From assembly GCA_021324045.1 (NCBI GenBank), contig JAJPJV010000034.1, positions 62,001 through 126,000 of the forward strand: 64,000 nucleotides of DNA, given 5' to 3'. This stretch comes from Actinomycetota bacterium (GTDB taxonomy: Bacteria > Actinomycetota > Acidimicrobiia > Acidimicrobiales > RAAP-2). The position numbers and the translations under genes are program-made. The notes below the pieces were generated by a model, which was not told the origin of the DNA, made no database searches, and saw only the letters and a list, made by a program, of their open reading frames with translations. This document shows, piece by piece, positions 46,901 through 55,709 of the stretch (positions within the stretch are counted from its first letter, which is position 1; each line of letters begins with the position of its first letter).

Positions 46901-47458
46901 TCAGGTGACCATGAACTGCGTCGTGATGGGTCGACCTGCCGGGCTGAGCACGTACCAATAACCACCAAGGTTGTCGAGCGCTTGTCCAAGGACCATCCCG
47001 GGCTTGGTATCAGATCGCCAGCGGTAGAGGGGATGGCCGTTGTAGGTGACCTGGCGCGCCCCGTCAGGTCGCACGATGGTGCTGACCAAGGATTGTCGAA
47101 GGCCCTTACCCACGCGCATCGGCGAGCCGTTGCTCAACAGCGGGGGCCAGTAGTAGACGCACGCTGCGGACACGCAGGCACTATGGGTCGGCGTGTCGAT
47201 GGCGAACTCGTACAACGTATAACCCGAGCCCGTCGTGAGGATCCTCCCCACCGGGGAGGGTTCGGTGGCCAACAGGACCCCTGGGGTCGTCGTCGGCGTC
47301 GCCACGGGTCCGCTCACCGAGCCGGCATTCGAGCACCCCGCCGCGATGACGGCCACGGTCGCCAGTCCGGCAACGGCCGCGAACCATGAGGCACTGGTGC
47401 CCCGAAAGCGGCGTCGCAGTGAGGGAAGCAAGGACTGCATCATGGTCCTCCCTAGCAT
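46901..47458 (-). CDS. Lipoprotein with Lipoprotein_15 (COG4315) repeats
   Basis: A 185-residue secreted lipoprotein. A basic n-region (LLPSLRRRFRG), a hydrophobic segment AAVAGLATVAVIAAGC and a Cys in the lipobox position predict lipid attachment at the outer face of the membrane. Two repeats follow: GYTLYEFAIDTPTHSACVS with CVYYWPPLLSNGSP, and GHPLYRWRSDTKPGMVLGQA with WYVLSPAGRPI. These match the secreted repeat of COG4315, function unknown. Start at ATG 47458 or the second Met (47443). The gene is convergent with the amidohydrolase. Confidence 0.8.
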   Translation of the reverse strand: MLGRTMMQSLLPSLRRRFRGTSASWFAAVAGLATVAVIAAGCSNAGSVSGPVATPTTTPGVLLATEPSPVGRILTTGSGYTLYEFAIDTPTHSACVSAACVYYWPPLLSNGSPMRVGKGLRQSLVSTIVRPDGARQVTYNGHPLYRWRSDTKPGMVLGQALDNLGGYWYVLSPAGRPITTQFMVT

Positions 47459-47494
47459 GGCAGTACCGCTGCTGGGCGTCTCGGCGCCCCTCGG

Positions 47495-48817
47495 CTACGT
47501 CGCACCGGTGCCGACCCCCGGGATCTCATTCGCCTCCTCGACCCCGGAGACCCCTGACGGCACCGCCGTCGAAGACGGCACGGACCGGAACAGCGCGCCG
47601 TACGCCACGGCGTTGAGGGCCTGGAGGCCGGCCGCGAGGAGCATCGGTGCCGCCAGGCTCACCTCGTCGAAGAGGTAACCCGCCAACACCTGACTGCCAG
47701 CCTGGCTCCCCTGGGCCGGCAGGTTCGAGAGGGCAGCCAGTCCGGCACGCTCGGCTGGATCGGCGACTGCCTGGGTAAACGACTGGCGCAGCGGCAATCC
47801 GACACGCTGGACGAGCATCCGAACCAGGTAGATGCCGCCAGCGATCCAGAATGCTGGCGCCAGGGCCAGTGGCACAAGGAGCGCAGCCTGGAGGAACCGG
47901 ACGCCGACAATGGCACGCAGGGTTCCGAGTCTTCTCTCGATGTGCCCTGCGGACAACGAGGAGATCAGGGTAGCAACGTTGACGACGGCGAAGAGCACGC
48001 CGATTTCACCAGGCGATGAGCCGTAGCGACGGTGGAACCAATAACTGACGAAGGGACCGAACATCCCGATCGCCAGCCCGTTGAGGCCGTTGGTGATCCA
48101 GAAGCGCCATAGCGCTCCCCATGACCGACGTGGCAGCACGAACCACACGCGTCTGTCCCCGCTGCGCGGCGGGCGAGCAGGCTCCGAGAGGCCCAGGGCG
48201 ACGATGCCGGCCAGTGCCGCCAGGACGGCCGCTGCAAGGAACGCCGGCCGGTACGCGAGCTCCGCGGCAAGCCCCGTCGCCCTCCCGGGCCTGGCCAGTC
48301 CTGCCAAGAGCCCACCTGCCAGTGCCCCCAGCGCCGAGACGAACGCCAGCCGCCCGAAGACATCGGTGCGCTGTCCCTCTGGCACGCTCTCGGCCACGAA
48401 CGCGGCCTCCGCCGGCTGGTAGGGCCCGACGTTCCCGGCCCCGGCCCCGGCTCCTCGCCCGAAGCTCCCGAATGCCGCGAAGACGAAGAGGAGGGGCGCC
48501 GTCCGGTCGAGGGCGAAGACGCATGCGGAGATCGAGGCGAGGAGGGGGACCACCACGAGGAAGACCTTGCGCCCGAGCGCATCGGAGACAACGCCGATCG
48601 CGCTCGACATCACTGCCGACGCCAACGCGACGCACAGGAACAGCATCCCGATGCGCAGGCCTGAGAAACCCTCTGCCGACAAGTACAGCGCGGTGATCAC
48701 GCCGGCGACGCTGCGGGCTGCACTCATGGACGCTCGTGCCCCGAGCACGATCGCCAGGTTGCGCTCCATCCACGGCGGCCGGACAGCCTCGGCGAATGCG
48801 CGTGGCTTGGCAGTCAT
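47495..48817 (-). CDS. MFS transporter
   Basis: Twelve-helix major facilitator, about 440 residues from ATG 48817; ATG 48844 or a start at 48907 are also possible because none has a clear ribosome site. The first half has GARASMSAARSVAGVITALY and the loop motif SSAIGVVSDALGRKVFLVVV (motif A, D-GR-K). The second half has FWITNGLNGLAIGMFGPFVS and AGHIERRLGTLRAIVGVRFL. A glycine-rich GRGAGAGAGNVGPYQPAEAA stretch is typical of drug/metabolite exporters. The substrate is unknown. The lipoprotein gene lies 36 nt downstream in the same direction. Confidence 0.82.
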   Translation of the reverse strand: MTAKPRAFAEAVRPPWMERNLAIVLGARASMSAARSVAGVITALYLSAEGFSGLRIGMLFLCVALASAVMSSAIGVVSDALGRKVFLVVVPLLASISACVFALDRTAPLLFVFAAFGSFGRGAGAGAGNVGPYQPAEAAFVAESVPEGQRTDVFGRLAFVSALGALAGGLLAGLARPGRATGLAAELAYRPAFLAAAVLAALAGIVALGLSEPARPPRSGDRRVWFVLPRRSWGALWRFWITNGLNGLAIGMFGPFVSYWFHRRYGSSPGEIGVLFAVVNVATLISSLSAGHIERRLGTLRAIVGVRFLQAALLVPLALAPAFWIAGGIYLVRMLVQRVGLPLRQSFTQAVADPAERAGLAALSNLPAQGSQAGSQVLAGYLFDEVSLAAPMLLAAGLQALNAVAYGALFRSVPSSTAVPSGVSGVEEANEIPGVGTGAT

Positions 48818-49043
48818 CGATCGGTCAGGGATCGACGACTGCATCGCCCCAAGGGGATCGCGCACGACCCGCGCGACTGCAAGCAGGTCGCAGACGCCGG
48901 TCGCCACGAACGGATCACCAGTTCGTCACAGTAGTGTCACCGATGAGCGTCTCCCGAGAACATGCGTACATCTACGAATGCTTCCGGCCGACGGCGATCC
49001 TTCGAGCATCGATTCCGGGCACGAATGCGGATCCGTAGCTGTG

Positions 49044-49078
49044 CACCCGCTCGTGCACCCTCCGTGCACGAGCGGGTG
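49044..49078. other. Perfect 15-bp inverted repeat with 5-nt loop
   Basis: CACCCGCTCGTGCAC (49044-49058) and GTGCACGAGCGGGTG (49064-49078) pair perfectly around the loop CCTCC. No T-run follows on either strand, so it is not a classical Rho-independent terminator. It lies in the non-coding region between the MFS gene (48818 onward, about 385 nt without a gene) and tRNA-Pro. It may be an RNA hairpin, a regulator site or a terminator of an unusual kind. Confidence 0.7.
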
Positions 49079-49203
49079 TCGCCAGGACGCTGCCGGTAGC
49101 CACTCGCTCAGCAATCGTGGTGCGAGGGTCGTGACCGATGTCACCCGGCCCGCAGTAGGGTAGGCGAGTTCGACATCTCCGCGCGGAGCCGCAGAGGCGA
49201 ACA

Positions 49204-49281
49204 CGGGCTGTGGCGCAGCTTGGTTAGCGCGCTTGACTGGGGGTCAAGAGGTCGCCGGTTCAAATCCGGCCAGCCCGACCA
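49204..49281 (+). tRNA. tRNA-Pro (anticodon GGG)
   Basis: The 78-nt sequence folds as a normal cloverleaf. The acceptor stem CGGGCTG pairs with CAGCCCG, with the C1-G72 pair typical of bacterial tRNA-Pro. The D arm contains AGCTTGGTTAGCGC, the anticodon stem CTTGA/TCAAG encloses the loop CTGGGGG (anticodon GGG), and the T arm reads GCCGGTTCAAATCCGGC. The 3' CCA (49279-49281) is encoded. It reads proline CCC codons. Confidence 0.95.
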
Positions 49282-49306
49282 CAGCCTGGTGCAGGCCCAC
49301 CAAGCC

Positions 49307-49984
49307 TCAGGGGCTGATCGCCGACGCGGTCCGACGCCAGGGGATCCCCTCGGCACCGTAGGGCGTCAGCGGTTCCTGGAGGGATGGGCTCAGGTCACGA
49401 ACACTGGAATGGATGCACGTTGCCACGACCTCGTCAAAGCATTCGACGAGTGACGGTCTGCCTTCGACCAGATAGACATGGGCTGCAGCCACGAACCAAC
49501 CCATCGCCATCAGGGTCAGCGCCCGAATTTCGAGCGTTGAGTGCTCGTCGCCTCGACGATTCTCAAGCGTAGAGACGATGCCCTTGGTGAACTCTCGGAT
49601 TCCCACCGAGAGTTGCTCTGCAGCGAAGCGCGGTTGCGTCGCGAGCACTGCACGAATCTGAGCGAGCAGACGCCGGTCGTAACCTTCCACGCACAGCTCC
49701 CTCAAGACGGCGTGCAAGCTCACGAGAGCCGGCTCGGATTCTGGCCGCTCCCGAAGGAGGCGGAGGGCCACCTCGCGACGGACGACGAGATGGTCGAAGA
49801 GCATGGCCTCCTTGGAGGCAAAGTGCCGAAAGACCGTCCGTCGGCCGACATGTGCCGCCGCGGCAATCTGGTCGATCGTCGTCTCTGCGTAACCCTGGCG
49901 GACGAAGAGATCCAGCGCTACTTCGGCAATCCGAGCACGCGTCTCATTGGCCCTTCGATCCCGATCACGGGTCTCCGCCACCAT
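49307..49984 (-). CDS. TetR family transcriptional regulator
   Basis: A 225-residue regulator. The N-terminal helix-turn-helix is standard: RARIAEVALDLFVRQGYAET followed by TIDQIAAAAHVGRRTVFRHF and ASKEAML. The rest is the helical ligand-binding and dimer domain, which fits no specific subfamily. It is transcribed divergently from the cytochrome P450 gene over 236 nt, so the P450 is its likely target. It may respond to the P450 substrate or a CoA thioester. The gene lies 25 nt from tRNA-Pro, with their 3' ends facing. Confidence 0.88.
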   Translation of the reverse strand: MVAETRDRDRRANETRARIAEVALDLFVRQGYAETTIDQIAAAAHVGRRTVFRHFASKEAMLFDHLVVRREVALRLLRERPESEPALVSLHAVLRELCVEGYDRRLLAQIRAVLATQPRFAAEQLSVGIREFTKGIVSTLENRRGDEHSTLEIRALTLMAMGWFVAAAHVYLVEGRPSLVECFDEVVATCIHSSVRDLSPSLQEPLTPYGAEGIPWRRTASAISP

Positions 49985-50220
49985 CGGGATGGTACCTCGG
50001 GAGTTTCGCCAGCCTGATCACCAGGAGGACTCGGCCAGGGCAACGTCCGCAGACTCCCGCTGCCCACCGACGGCCAGAGCAAATCGGCAGCTTGACCCAA
50101 CCGGCTCCGACAAACGTTCGCTTGATGGCGTATACTCGGCCGTTACACCCCCCGCTGTCGACGGAGCAGCGTCGGTGACTGGGCCGACGATGCTGTCGAG
50201 CGCAACCTGGAGGTATGCCC

Positions 50221-51468
50221 ATGAGTTACGGGACGACCGAGCCTGGCGCAACAGCCAATGCAACGGTACATCACGTCGAGGACACCGCCGACAGCCAGCT
50301 CGGCATGCAGACATTGCTCGACCTTGCCAATCCCCAGCCAAGGTACCGCACCTTGATCGAACAAGGCGGTTTTCTGCAACCGATGCCCGAGTTCGCCCTC
50401 ACCTTCGCGGCACCGCTCACCGAGTTCGTCCTGCGGAACCACCAAGTGTTCTCCTCTCGGGTCGAAATGCACCTAGGCAACGTGCGGCCACTCATCCCGC
50501 TCAACGTCGATCCCCCCCAGCACGCCAAATATCGCAAGCTCCTCGATCCGCTCTTCTCGCCGAAGCGAATGGACGAGCAGGAAGCCGACATCACCCGACG
50601 GGCAAACCATTTCATCGATCAGTTCATCGATCGTGGCTGGTGCAATTTCAGCGAAGAGTTTGCCGACGTGTTCCCAGCATCGATCTTCCTCGGCCTCATG
50701 GGCCTGCCCGAGGCGGAGTTGAAAACCTTCATGCACATGCGGGACGGGATCTTGCACCCCGAGAAGATCGACCCTGCTTCCACGACCGACTTCGAGCGGC
50801 GCGCGGCGGTTCTCAACGCGACGGGGGCGGAGATCTATGACTATTTCGGTGCCCTGATCGACGAACGGCAGAAGCAACCCACCAACGACATCGTCTCGAG
50901 GTTCCTGGCGGCCGAGGTCAACGGTGAGCGGCTTTCGCGCGAAGAGATCCTCGACATCATGTTCCTCTTCATGATCGCCGGCCTCGACACCGTGAGCGAC
51001 TCGCTGACTTGCTTCTATGCCTTCTTGGCAACCCATCCCGATCATCGTCGGACGATCGTCGACGACCCGGCCGTCATCCCTGCCGCGGTCGAGGAGCTGT
51101 TGCGCTGGGAGAGCCCGGTTCCGAGCGGACCTCCCCGTGTGGCGACGAGAGACGTCACCTTGCCCAACGGCGTCGAGGTGGCTGCCGGCACCGCTGTCAT
51201 TCCCAGCTACGGAGCGGCCAACGTGGACCCCACGGTGTTCCCCGACGCCTTCGAGGTCCGTTTCGACCGAGCAGTCAACCCTCACATCGCATTCGGAGGG
51301 GGAGTCCACCGCTGCCTTGGCAGCCATCTCGCCCGCCGCGAGCTCCGCGTGACCCTACGCGAGTGGCACAAGCGAATTCCCAACTATTGGCTGACCCCAG
51401 GGCACGAGCAGCTCGAGTTCCCTCCCGGACTGCGTCATGTCAAGGATCTCATGCTGAGCTGGGCGTGA
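50221..51468 (+). CDS. Cytochrome P450
   Basis: A bacterial class I P450 of 415 residues. I-helix: FLFMIAGLDTVSDSLTCFYA; K-helix EXXR: AVEELLRWESPVPSGPP; heme-Cys loop: HIAFGGGVHRCLGSHLARRE near residue 360. All required residues are present. ATG 50221 has GGAGG (50209-50213) at 7 nt; ATG 50215 is too close to it. A TATACT at 50130-50135 could be the -10 box. The nearby ferredoxin and acyl-CoA dehydrogenase genes suggest oxidation of an aliphatic, steroid or terpenoid substrate for degradation. No reductase is encoded nearby. Confidence 0.92.
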   Translation: MSYGTTEPGATANATVHHVEDTADSQLGMQTLLDLANPQPRYRTLIEQGGFLQPMPEFALTFAAPLTEFVLRNHQVFSSRVEMHLGNVRPLIPLNVDPPQHAKYRKLLDPLFSPKRMDEQEADITRRANHFIDQFIDRGWCNFSEEFADVFPASIFLGLMGLPEAELKTFMHMRDGILHPEKIDPASTTDFERRAAVLNATGAEIYDYFGALIDERQKQPTNDIVSRFLAAEVNGERLSREEILDIMFLFMIAGLDTVSDSLTCFYAFLATHPDHRRTIVDDPAVIPAAVEELLRWESPVPSGPPRVATRDVTLPNGVEVAAGTAVIPSYGAANVDPTVFPDAFEVRFDRAVNPHIAFGGGVHRCLGSHLARRELRVTLREWHKRIPNYWLTPGHEQLEFPPGLRHVKDLMLSWA

Positions 51469-51861
51469 GTTGGCGCTCAGCCGATCGGCGCGTAGCGCAC
51501 GACGGTCCACGGACGCGCCGATGCCGTACGCCGGGCACCTGCCCGCGGGCGGATCCGACGTTTGCCCATGACCGCTCGCCGTCGTGCGACGCTGACCGCG
51601 CGGGTTGATGCCGCAATTTCCTCGGCCCACGACCGCGGGATTCCCGTCGCAGTCAGGGCTCGGTGCACCGATCGTTCACCTGGTCAATACCGTTGTCCCG
51701 AACGACCGCCCGGTTGGAGCCGTCGTCCCCTAGCGCCCCGCTTGCTCGCACGAGCACTCTGCGCGCCGGCACAGGCCGTCGAGCCCTTGGCCCCCCACTG
51801 GAGCGGTCGGTGGCTCCCAGCACGCACGCCGGCCATGCAGGCTCAGCCGTCGACGATGGAA
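51469..51861. other. Gene-poor spacer between P450 and ferredoxin genes
   Basis: A 393-nt region between two convergent genes. I see no gene with supporting homology. A 63-codon Arg-rich frame on the minus strand (51477-51668) has the composition of a shadow, though its ALTATGIPRSWAEEIAAS start looks somewhat protein-like. No strong terminator hairpin was recognised. The first copy of a small repeat (51848) lies at its right end. Confidence 0.4.
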
Positions 51862-51880
51862 TCAGTCGTCGACGATGGAA
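51848..51880. repeat. 19-nt tandem duplication at the ferredoxin gene end
   Basis: CGTCGACGATGGAA occurs at 51848-51861 and 51867-51880 (period 19). The inner copy encodes the C-terminal SIVDD of the ferredoxin; the outer copy lies just past its stop. Confidence 0.8.
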
Positions 51881-52056
51881 ATTGCCTGCTCCGGGCAGTT
51901 CTGGACCGCGAGCATCGCGTGCTCGCGCAAGGACTCGGGCACCTCTGGCATCCGGACGAACCCATAGCCCGAGTCGTCGCTGTCAAAGACATCAGGCGCG
52001 AGTGAATAGCAACGGCCATGACCCGTGCATCGGTCTGGATCGATCTGCACCTTCAT
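51862..52056 (-). CDS. [3Fe-4S] ferredoxin, probable P450 redox partner
   Basis: A 64-residue ferredoxin from ATG 52056. The motif CTGHGRC, with the usual second Cys of a 4Fe ferredoxin replaced by His, and NCPEQAISIVDD near the end give three cluster cysteines. This is the [3Fe-4S] type that feeds electrons to class I P450s. An acidic region (SLAPDVFDSDDSGYGF) lies between. It is encoded on the opposite strand from the P450, in convergent orientation, and diverges from the acyl-CoA dehydrogenase gene. Confidence 0.92.
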   Translation of the reverse strand: MKVQIDPDRCTGHGRCYSLAPDVFDSDDSGYGFVRMPEVPESLREHAMLAVQNCPEQAISIVDD

Positions 52057-52189
52057 CTCTTCACTGGCATCTCTATCACCGTGCCTTTTCCACGCCCCGT
52101 CCGTGCCCAGCGTCCGTGGCACGCGGTTCGCTCGGCTCTCGCACCCCGGCGAGCTTGCCACACGTTGGCATCTCTGTGAACGTAATGCC

Positions 52190-53437
52190 ATGGCAGACAC
52201 CCGTGCCCCCGTTCACCGCACCTCCACAGAAGACCACGTCGGTCGCGTCCGGGTCGACGCAGCGATCGACAATCTTCTCACCAACTTCCCCCCGGCCACG
52301 ACGGATCCTGTGACCTTCCTTCGAGCCCAATTCGATGCCGGGCTCGCCTATGTGTGGTTCCCCGAGGGCTACGGGGGCCTCGGGGAACCGATCGATCTCC
52401 AGGCCTACGTCGACGACCGTCTCGAAGCTGCCGGCGCACCACCCAGCGGGCGCGTCACCAACGCGATCGCGGCGGGCCAAGGCGCGGCGAGCATCCTTGC
52501 CTATGGCACCGAAGACCAGAAGCGGCGGTACCTGCGGCCGCTCTTCACGGCCGAGCTCCTGGGTTGCCAGCTCTACAGCGAACCTGGCGCCGGCTCCGAT
52601 CTCGCGTCACTCGCCACTCGGGCCGTCCGAGATGGCGACGCATGGATCGTCAACGGCCAGAAAGTCTGGACCTCAGGGGCTCACCGAGCAGACATTGCCA
52701 TCCTCTTGGCCCGGACAGATCCGAACGTCCCCAAGCACGCGGGCCTCACCCAGTTCGTGCTCGACATGCACGCGCCCGGCGTCGAGGTTCGCCCTCTACG
52801 CCAGATGACGGGCAATGCGCAATTCAACGAGGTCTTCCTCACCGACGTCCGGATCCCAGACAGTGAACGGCTCGGTCCGGTCGGAGCAGGGTGGAGCGTG
52901 TCCCAACACCTCTTGGTCTACGAGCGCTACAACATGGGTCGAGTGCCAGCCAGAGGACAGGGGGCCATTGCCAAGGTCGTCGCTGCGTGGAAGGCCCGTT
53001 CGGATCACAGCTCGCCGCACGCGCGCAGCTTGCGGGCCGAGTTGATGCGTCACTGGGTTGACGCAGAGGTGCTCCGGCTCTTGCAGATGCGAGCAGCCTC
53101 ACTTCGCGCGCGTGGCAGCTCTGGACCGGAGGGATCGCTCGGGAAGCTCGCGACCTCAGTTGTCAATCGCCGTCTCGCGGAGTGGGCCCCCAACCTGCTG
53201 GGCCCGGCCGGAGTCCTCATCGAGGGATACCAACCAGCTCCAGAGGACCGGACCGCGCCCATCCTGGAGCGCAACAGCGGCAGCCTTCCGATGGGCTGCG
53301 TGGCGAGCCCATCGATCGCGATCGCAGGCGGAACGGACGAGATCCAGCGCAACATCATCGGCGACCGGGTGCTCGGCCTGCCTCGCGAGCCTGCCGTGGA
53401 CCGCGACATCCCCTGGAGCCAGACCCTTCGCAACTGA
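52190..53437 (+). CDS. Acyl-CoA dehydrogenase family protein
   Basis: A 415-residue FAD enzyme of the acyl-CoA dehydrogenase fold. Motifs: FPEGYGGLGEPIDLQAYVDD, CQLYSEPGAGSDLASLATRA, WIVNGQKVWTSGAHRADIAI, EVFLTDVRIPDSERLGP and the C-terminal AGGTDEIQRNIIGDRVLGLP. This type often works as one half of an alpha2beta2 pair in sterol or side-chain beta-oxidation, where the catalytic Glu can be in the partner. I do not identify the catalytic base with certainty. Start ATG 52190; divergent from the ferredoxin gene. Likely works with the P450 and ferredoxin. Confidence 0.88.
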   Translation: MADTRAPVHRTSTEDHVGRVRVDAAIDNLLTNFPPATTDPVTFLRAQFDAGLAYVWFPEGYGGLGEPIDLQAYVDDRLEAAGAPPSGRVTNAIAAGQGAASILAYGTEDQKRRYLRPLFTAELLGCQLYSEPGAGSDLASLATRAVRDGDAWIVNGQKVWTSGAHRADIAILLARTDPNVPKHAGLTQFVLDMHAPGVEVRPLRQMTGNAQFNEVFLTDVRIPDSERLGPVGAGWSVSQHLLVYERYNMGRVPARGQGAIAKVVAAWKARSDHSSPHARSLRAELMRHWVDAEVLRLLQMRAASLRARGSSGPEGSLGKLATSVVNRRLAEWAPNLLGPAGVLIEGYQPAPEDRTAPILERNSGSLPMGCVASPSIAIAGGTDEIQRNIIGDRVLGLPREPAVDRDIPWSQTLRN

Positions 53438-53561
53438 GCTGAGCCACACCCCTCGAGATCACGCGTACGTCCTGGACCGGCGTCAACTGACGCGGCCACT
53501 GGCCGTTCACCCCGACGAACGGCGATCTCACTGCCTCATCGGAGCCGCCGCATCGAAGCGA

Positions 53562-53579
53562 CATGGCGGCGCCGCCATG
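53562..53579. other. Perfect 18-bp palindrome between convergent genes
   Basis: CATGGCGGCGCCGCCATG is a perfect dyad with no loop, in the 229-nt space between the acyl-CoA dehydrogenase gene and the end of the six-gene operon. No T-run follows. It could be part of a bidirectional terminator, but chance is not excluded in GC-rich DNA. Confidence 0.4.
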
Positions 53580-53666
53580 CACCCGAGACCGACCCGCCTG
53601 GGTCCTTCCGCCGAAGATCGCCGCGGCGACCGCGGGCCGACACGAGGAGTCCCAGGACGCCGTGAG

Positions 53667-55709
53667 CTACTTCATTGCCACGACGACAGCGAGCAGGGCC
53701 ACGAGCGCCACCAGCATGTAGCCCACGTACGCGTCGAGGCGACCCGACTGCAACCGTCTGGCGCGCGCCGACAGCCACAGCCACGCCCGCTTCGTCGGAC
53801 GGTATAGGTAGGCCTCGACGGGCTCGACGACGCTCGAGCGCACCTCGACCTGCACGCAGGGCGCCTCGGCAGCGGCCTCGTCGACGGTGATGGTCTCGCT
53901 CCTCGTTCCCAACACGTTCGACAGAACATGACGCAAGGCATTCGCGTACCCGAATGCGCTATAGCGAGCGCGATCGTCAAACCCCGCGCTCGCACAACGC
54001 CAGGCTGGCACGCGCCGTACCCGAAGGAGACGCCCACGGGAGAAGACGACGCTGGCGAGCGCGACGATGGCGACGCCGACGGGCATCACCACGAACAACC
54101 ATGAAGGGGAGAGGATCGAGAAGTTCGAGTAGACCGGTTGGAGCACCCACGGCGACTTCAGTGATCCGATCGTCGCATGGTACGCCACGATCGGTGCCAA
54201 CCCGAGGCTCAGGTAGCGGATCACCCATGGCGCGGCGGCTGCGAGTCCGAGGCAGCACGTCGCCATGAACAGCGACCCGAAGGACCCCAGGCCCTCCCCG
54301 TCGACACGATGCCGTGCCTTCGGGGCTCGACCAGGCCTCCAGGCGCCTGGTCTCCCGAGGAGCGTCAGGCCGAGCAGGCGCACAAAGCACAGTGACGCGA
54401 TGCCAGCGGTGAGCGCGACGAGGGCGCCTGCCAACGCCATTGCCAACCGCACCGCGAGCACCTGCAGACGAAACTCCTGCAGCAGGGCCTCGAGGACAAA
54501 CCATTCGGACACGAACCCGATGGTCGGGGGCAGTCCGGCCAACGTCGCCGAGGCGATCGCGAAGGAAGTCGCGCTCGCTCGATGCCCGACACCGACGCCA
54601 CGCAGGCGCTCGAGGTCGTCGCTACCGAAATTCGATTCGAAGAACGCCGACGAGGCGAAGAGCGCCGATTTCGCCACCGCGTGGGCGAGCACCTGGAGGC
54701 TGCCAGCAAGCAGGCCAACCGCGATGACCCCGGTTCGCTGCGTCGCTGCTCCAGCAAGGGCCACGCCGTATGCGACGAAGATGATCCCGGCATGCTCGAC
54801 GCTCGAGTACGCGATCACCCGGTTGAGGCTGCCCTGGACGCTGGCGAACGCGATGCCCAGGAGCGCTGTGGCACCCCCGAGGACCAACACCACGACCGCC
54901 AGCCAGATCGGCGGTCGCCCAAGGATCCCAAAGAAGCGCCACAAGCCATAGAAGCCGACATTGACCGATATCCCCGCCATAGCCGCGCGCGTCGGTCCTG
55001 GCGAAGAGGGGTACCCCAGCGGCAACCACACCTGCAGGGGCACGATGCCCACCTTCGCCCCGACCCCTGCAATGACGAGAACGGACGCGATCGTGTGTAC
55101 AGGGCCGGGTCCGAGGCGGCTCCATGCGGACAACAGGTCACTGTGAGCTCCCGCGGCCATCAGGAGCAAACCGAAAAGCAGCGCCGCGCCGCCAAGTACG
55201 CCCACACCCAGGGTCGCCCAGCTCGCGCGTGCCGATCTGGCGTCGCCTCGTCGAGCGCCGGTCAGGATGAACGAGGCAACCGTGAGCGATTCCCAGCCAA
55301 ACAGGAACGTAAACGCGTCACCGGCAACAACGACGACGACGACCGCGCCCAAAAGCAGCAGGTAGCCGGCGCCCACGCCCCGTCCGTGCACCCTGCCCTC
55401 TGGCTGAACCCAACCCACCAGGGAACCGGAGACGGCCACGCCGAGAACGGCGACCAAGGTGAGGAAGAGTCCTGCCAGCGGATCGATCCGGACCACGGTC
55501 TCTCCGACACCGAGCGTCGAGCCGAGCTCCAGGGTCGTCGTTGCACCGAGCACCGCTCGCACGCCTGCCACGGCCATCGACACGGATCCCACAAGGCCGA
55601 GGAGATACGGCATTGACCTGGCCCATCGGCGGCCGGTGCCGACCACCAGGTCGATAGCGGCGCCTACACCCCAGCTCGCCCCTGTGACGAGGAGCAGCAA
55701 CCCGGTCAC
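53667..55709 (-). CDS. HyfB/NuoL-like antiporter subunit of Ehr-like complex
   Basis: A 680-residue protein with about 15 membrane helices from the Mrp-antiporter/NuoL/HyfB family. Start is GTG 55709, overlapping the upstream stop (GTGA). Conserved features: AFTFLFGWESLTVASFILTG (transmembrane Glu), GAKVGIVPLQVWLPLGYPSS (Lys and Pro), VIAYSSVEHAGIIFVAYGV (His) and HAVAKSALFASSAFFESN. These lie in the proton or ion channel of complex I antiporter subunits. It is the last gene of the operon. A soluble 90-residue segment (about 570-650) precedes the last helix. Confidence 0.82.
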   Translation of the reverse strand: MTGLLLLVTGASWGVGAAIDLVVGTGRRWARSMPYLLGLVGSVSMAVAGVRAVLGATTTLELGSTLGVGETVVRIDPLAGLFLTLVAVLGVAVSGSLVGWVQPEGRVHGRGVGAGYLLLLGAVVVVVVAGDAFTFLFGWESLTVASFILTGARRGDARSARASWATLGVGVLGGAALLFGLLLMAAGAHSDLLSAWSRLGPGPVHTIASVLVIAGVGAKVGIVPLQVWLPLGYPSSPGPTRAAMAGISVNVGFYGLWRFFGILGRPPIWLAVVVLVLGGATALLGIAFASVQGSLNRVIAYSSVEHAGIIFVAYGVALAGAATQRTGVIAVGLLAGSLQVLAHAVAKSALFASSAFFESNFGSDDLERLRGVGVGHRASATSFAIASATLAGLPPTIGFVSEWFVLEALLQEFRLQVLAVRLAMALAGALVALTAGIASLCFVRLLGLTLLGRPGAWRPGRAPKARHRVDGEGLGSFGSLFMATCCLGLAAAAPWVIRYLSLGLAPIVAYHATIGSLKSPWVLQPVYSNFSILSPSWLFVVMPVGVAIVALASVVFSRGRLLRVRRVPAWRCASAGFDDRARYSAFGYANALRHVLSNVLGTRSETITVDEAAAEAPCVQVEVRSSVVEPVEAYLYRPTKRAWLWLSARARRLQSGRLDAYVGYMLVALVALLAVVVAMK

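Noticed and set aside
51477-51668. A 63-codon Arg-rich minus-strand frame
   Set aside because: No ribosome site or homology; composition resembles shadows. Kept only as a remark.
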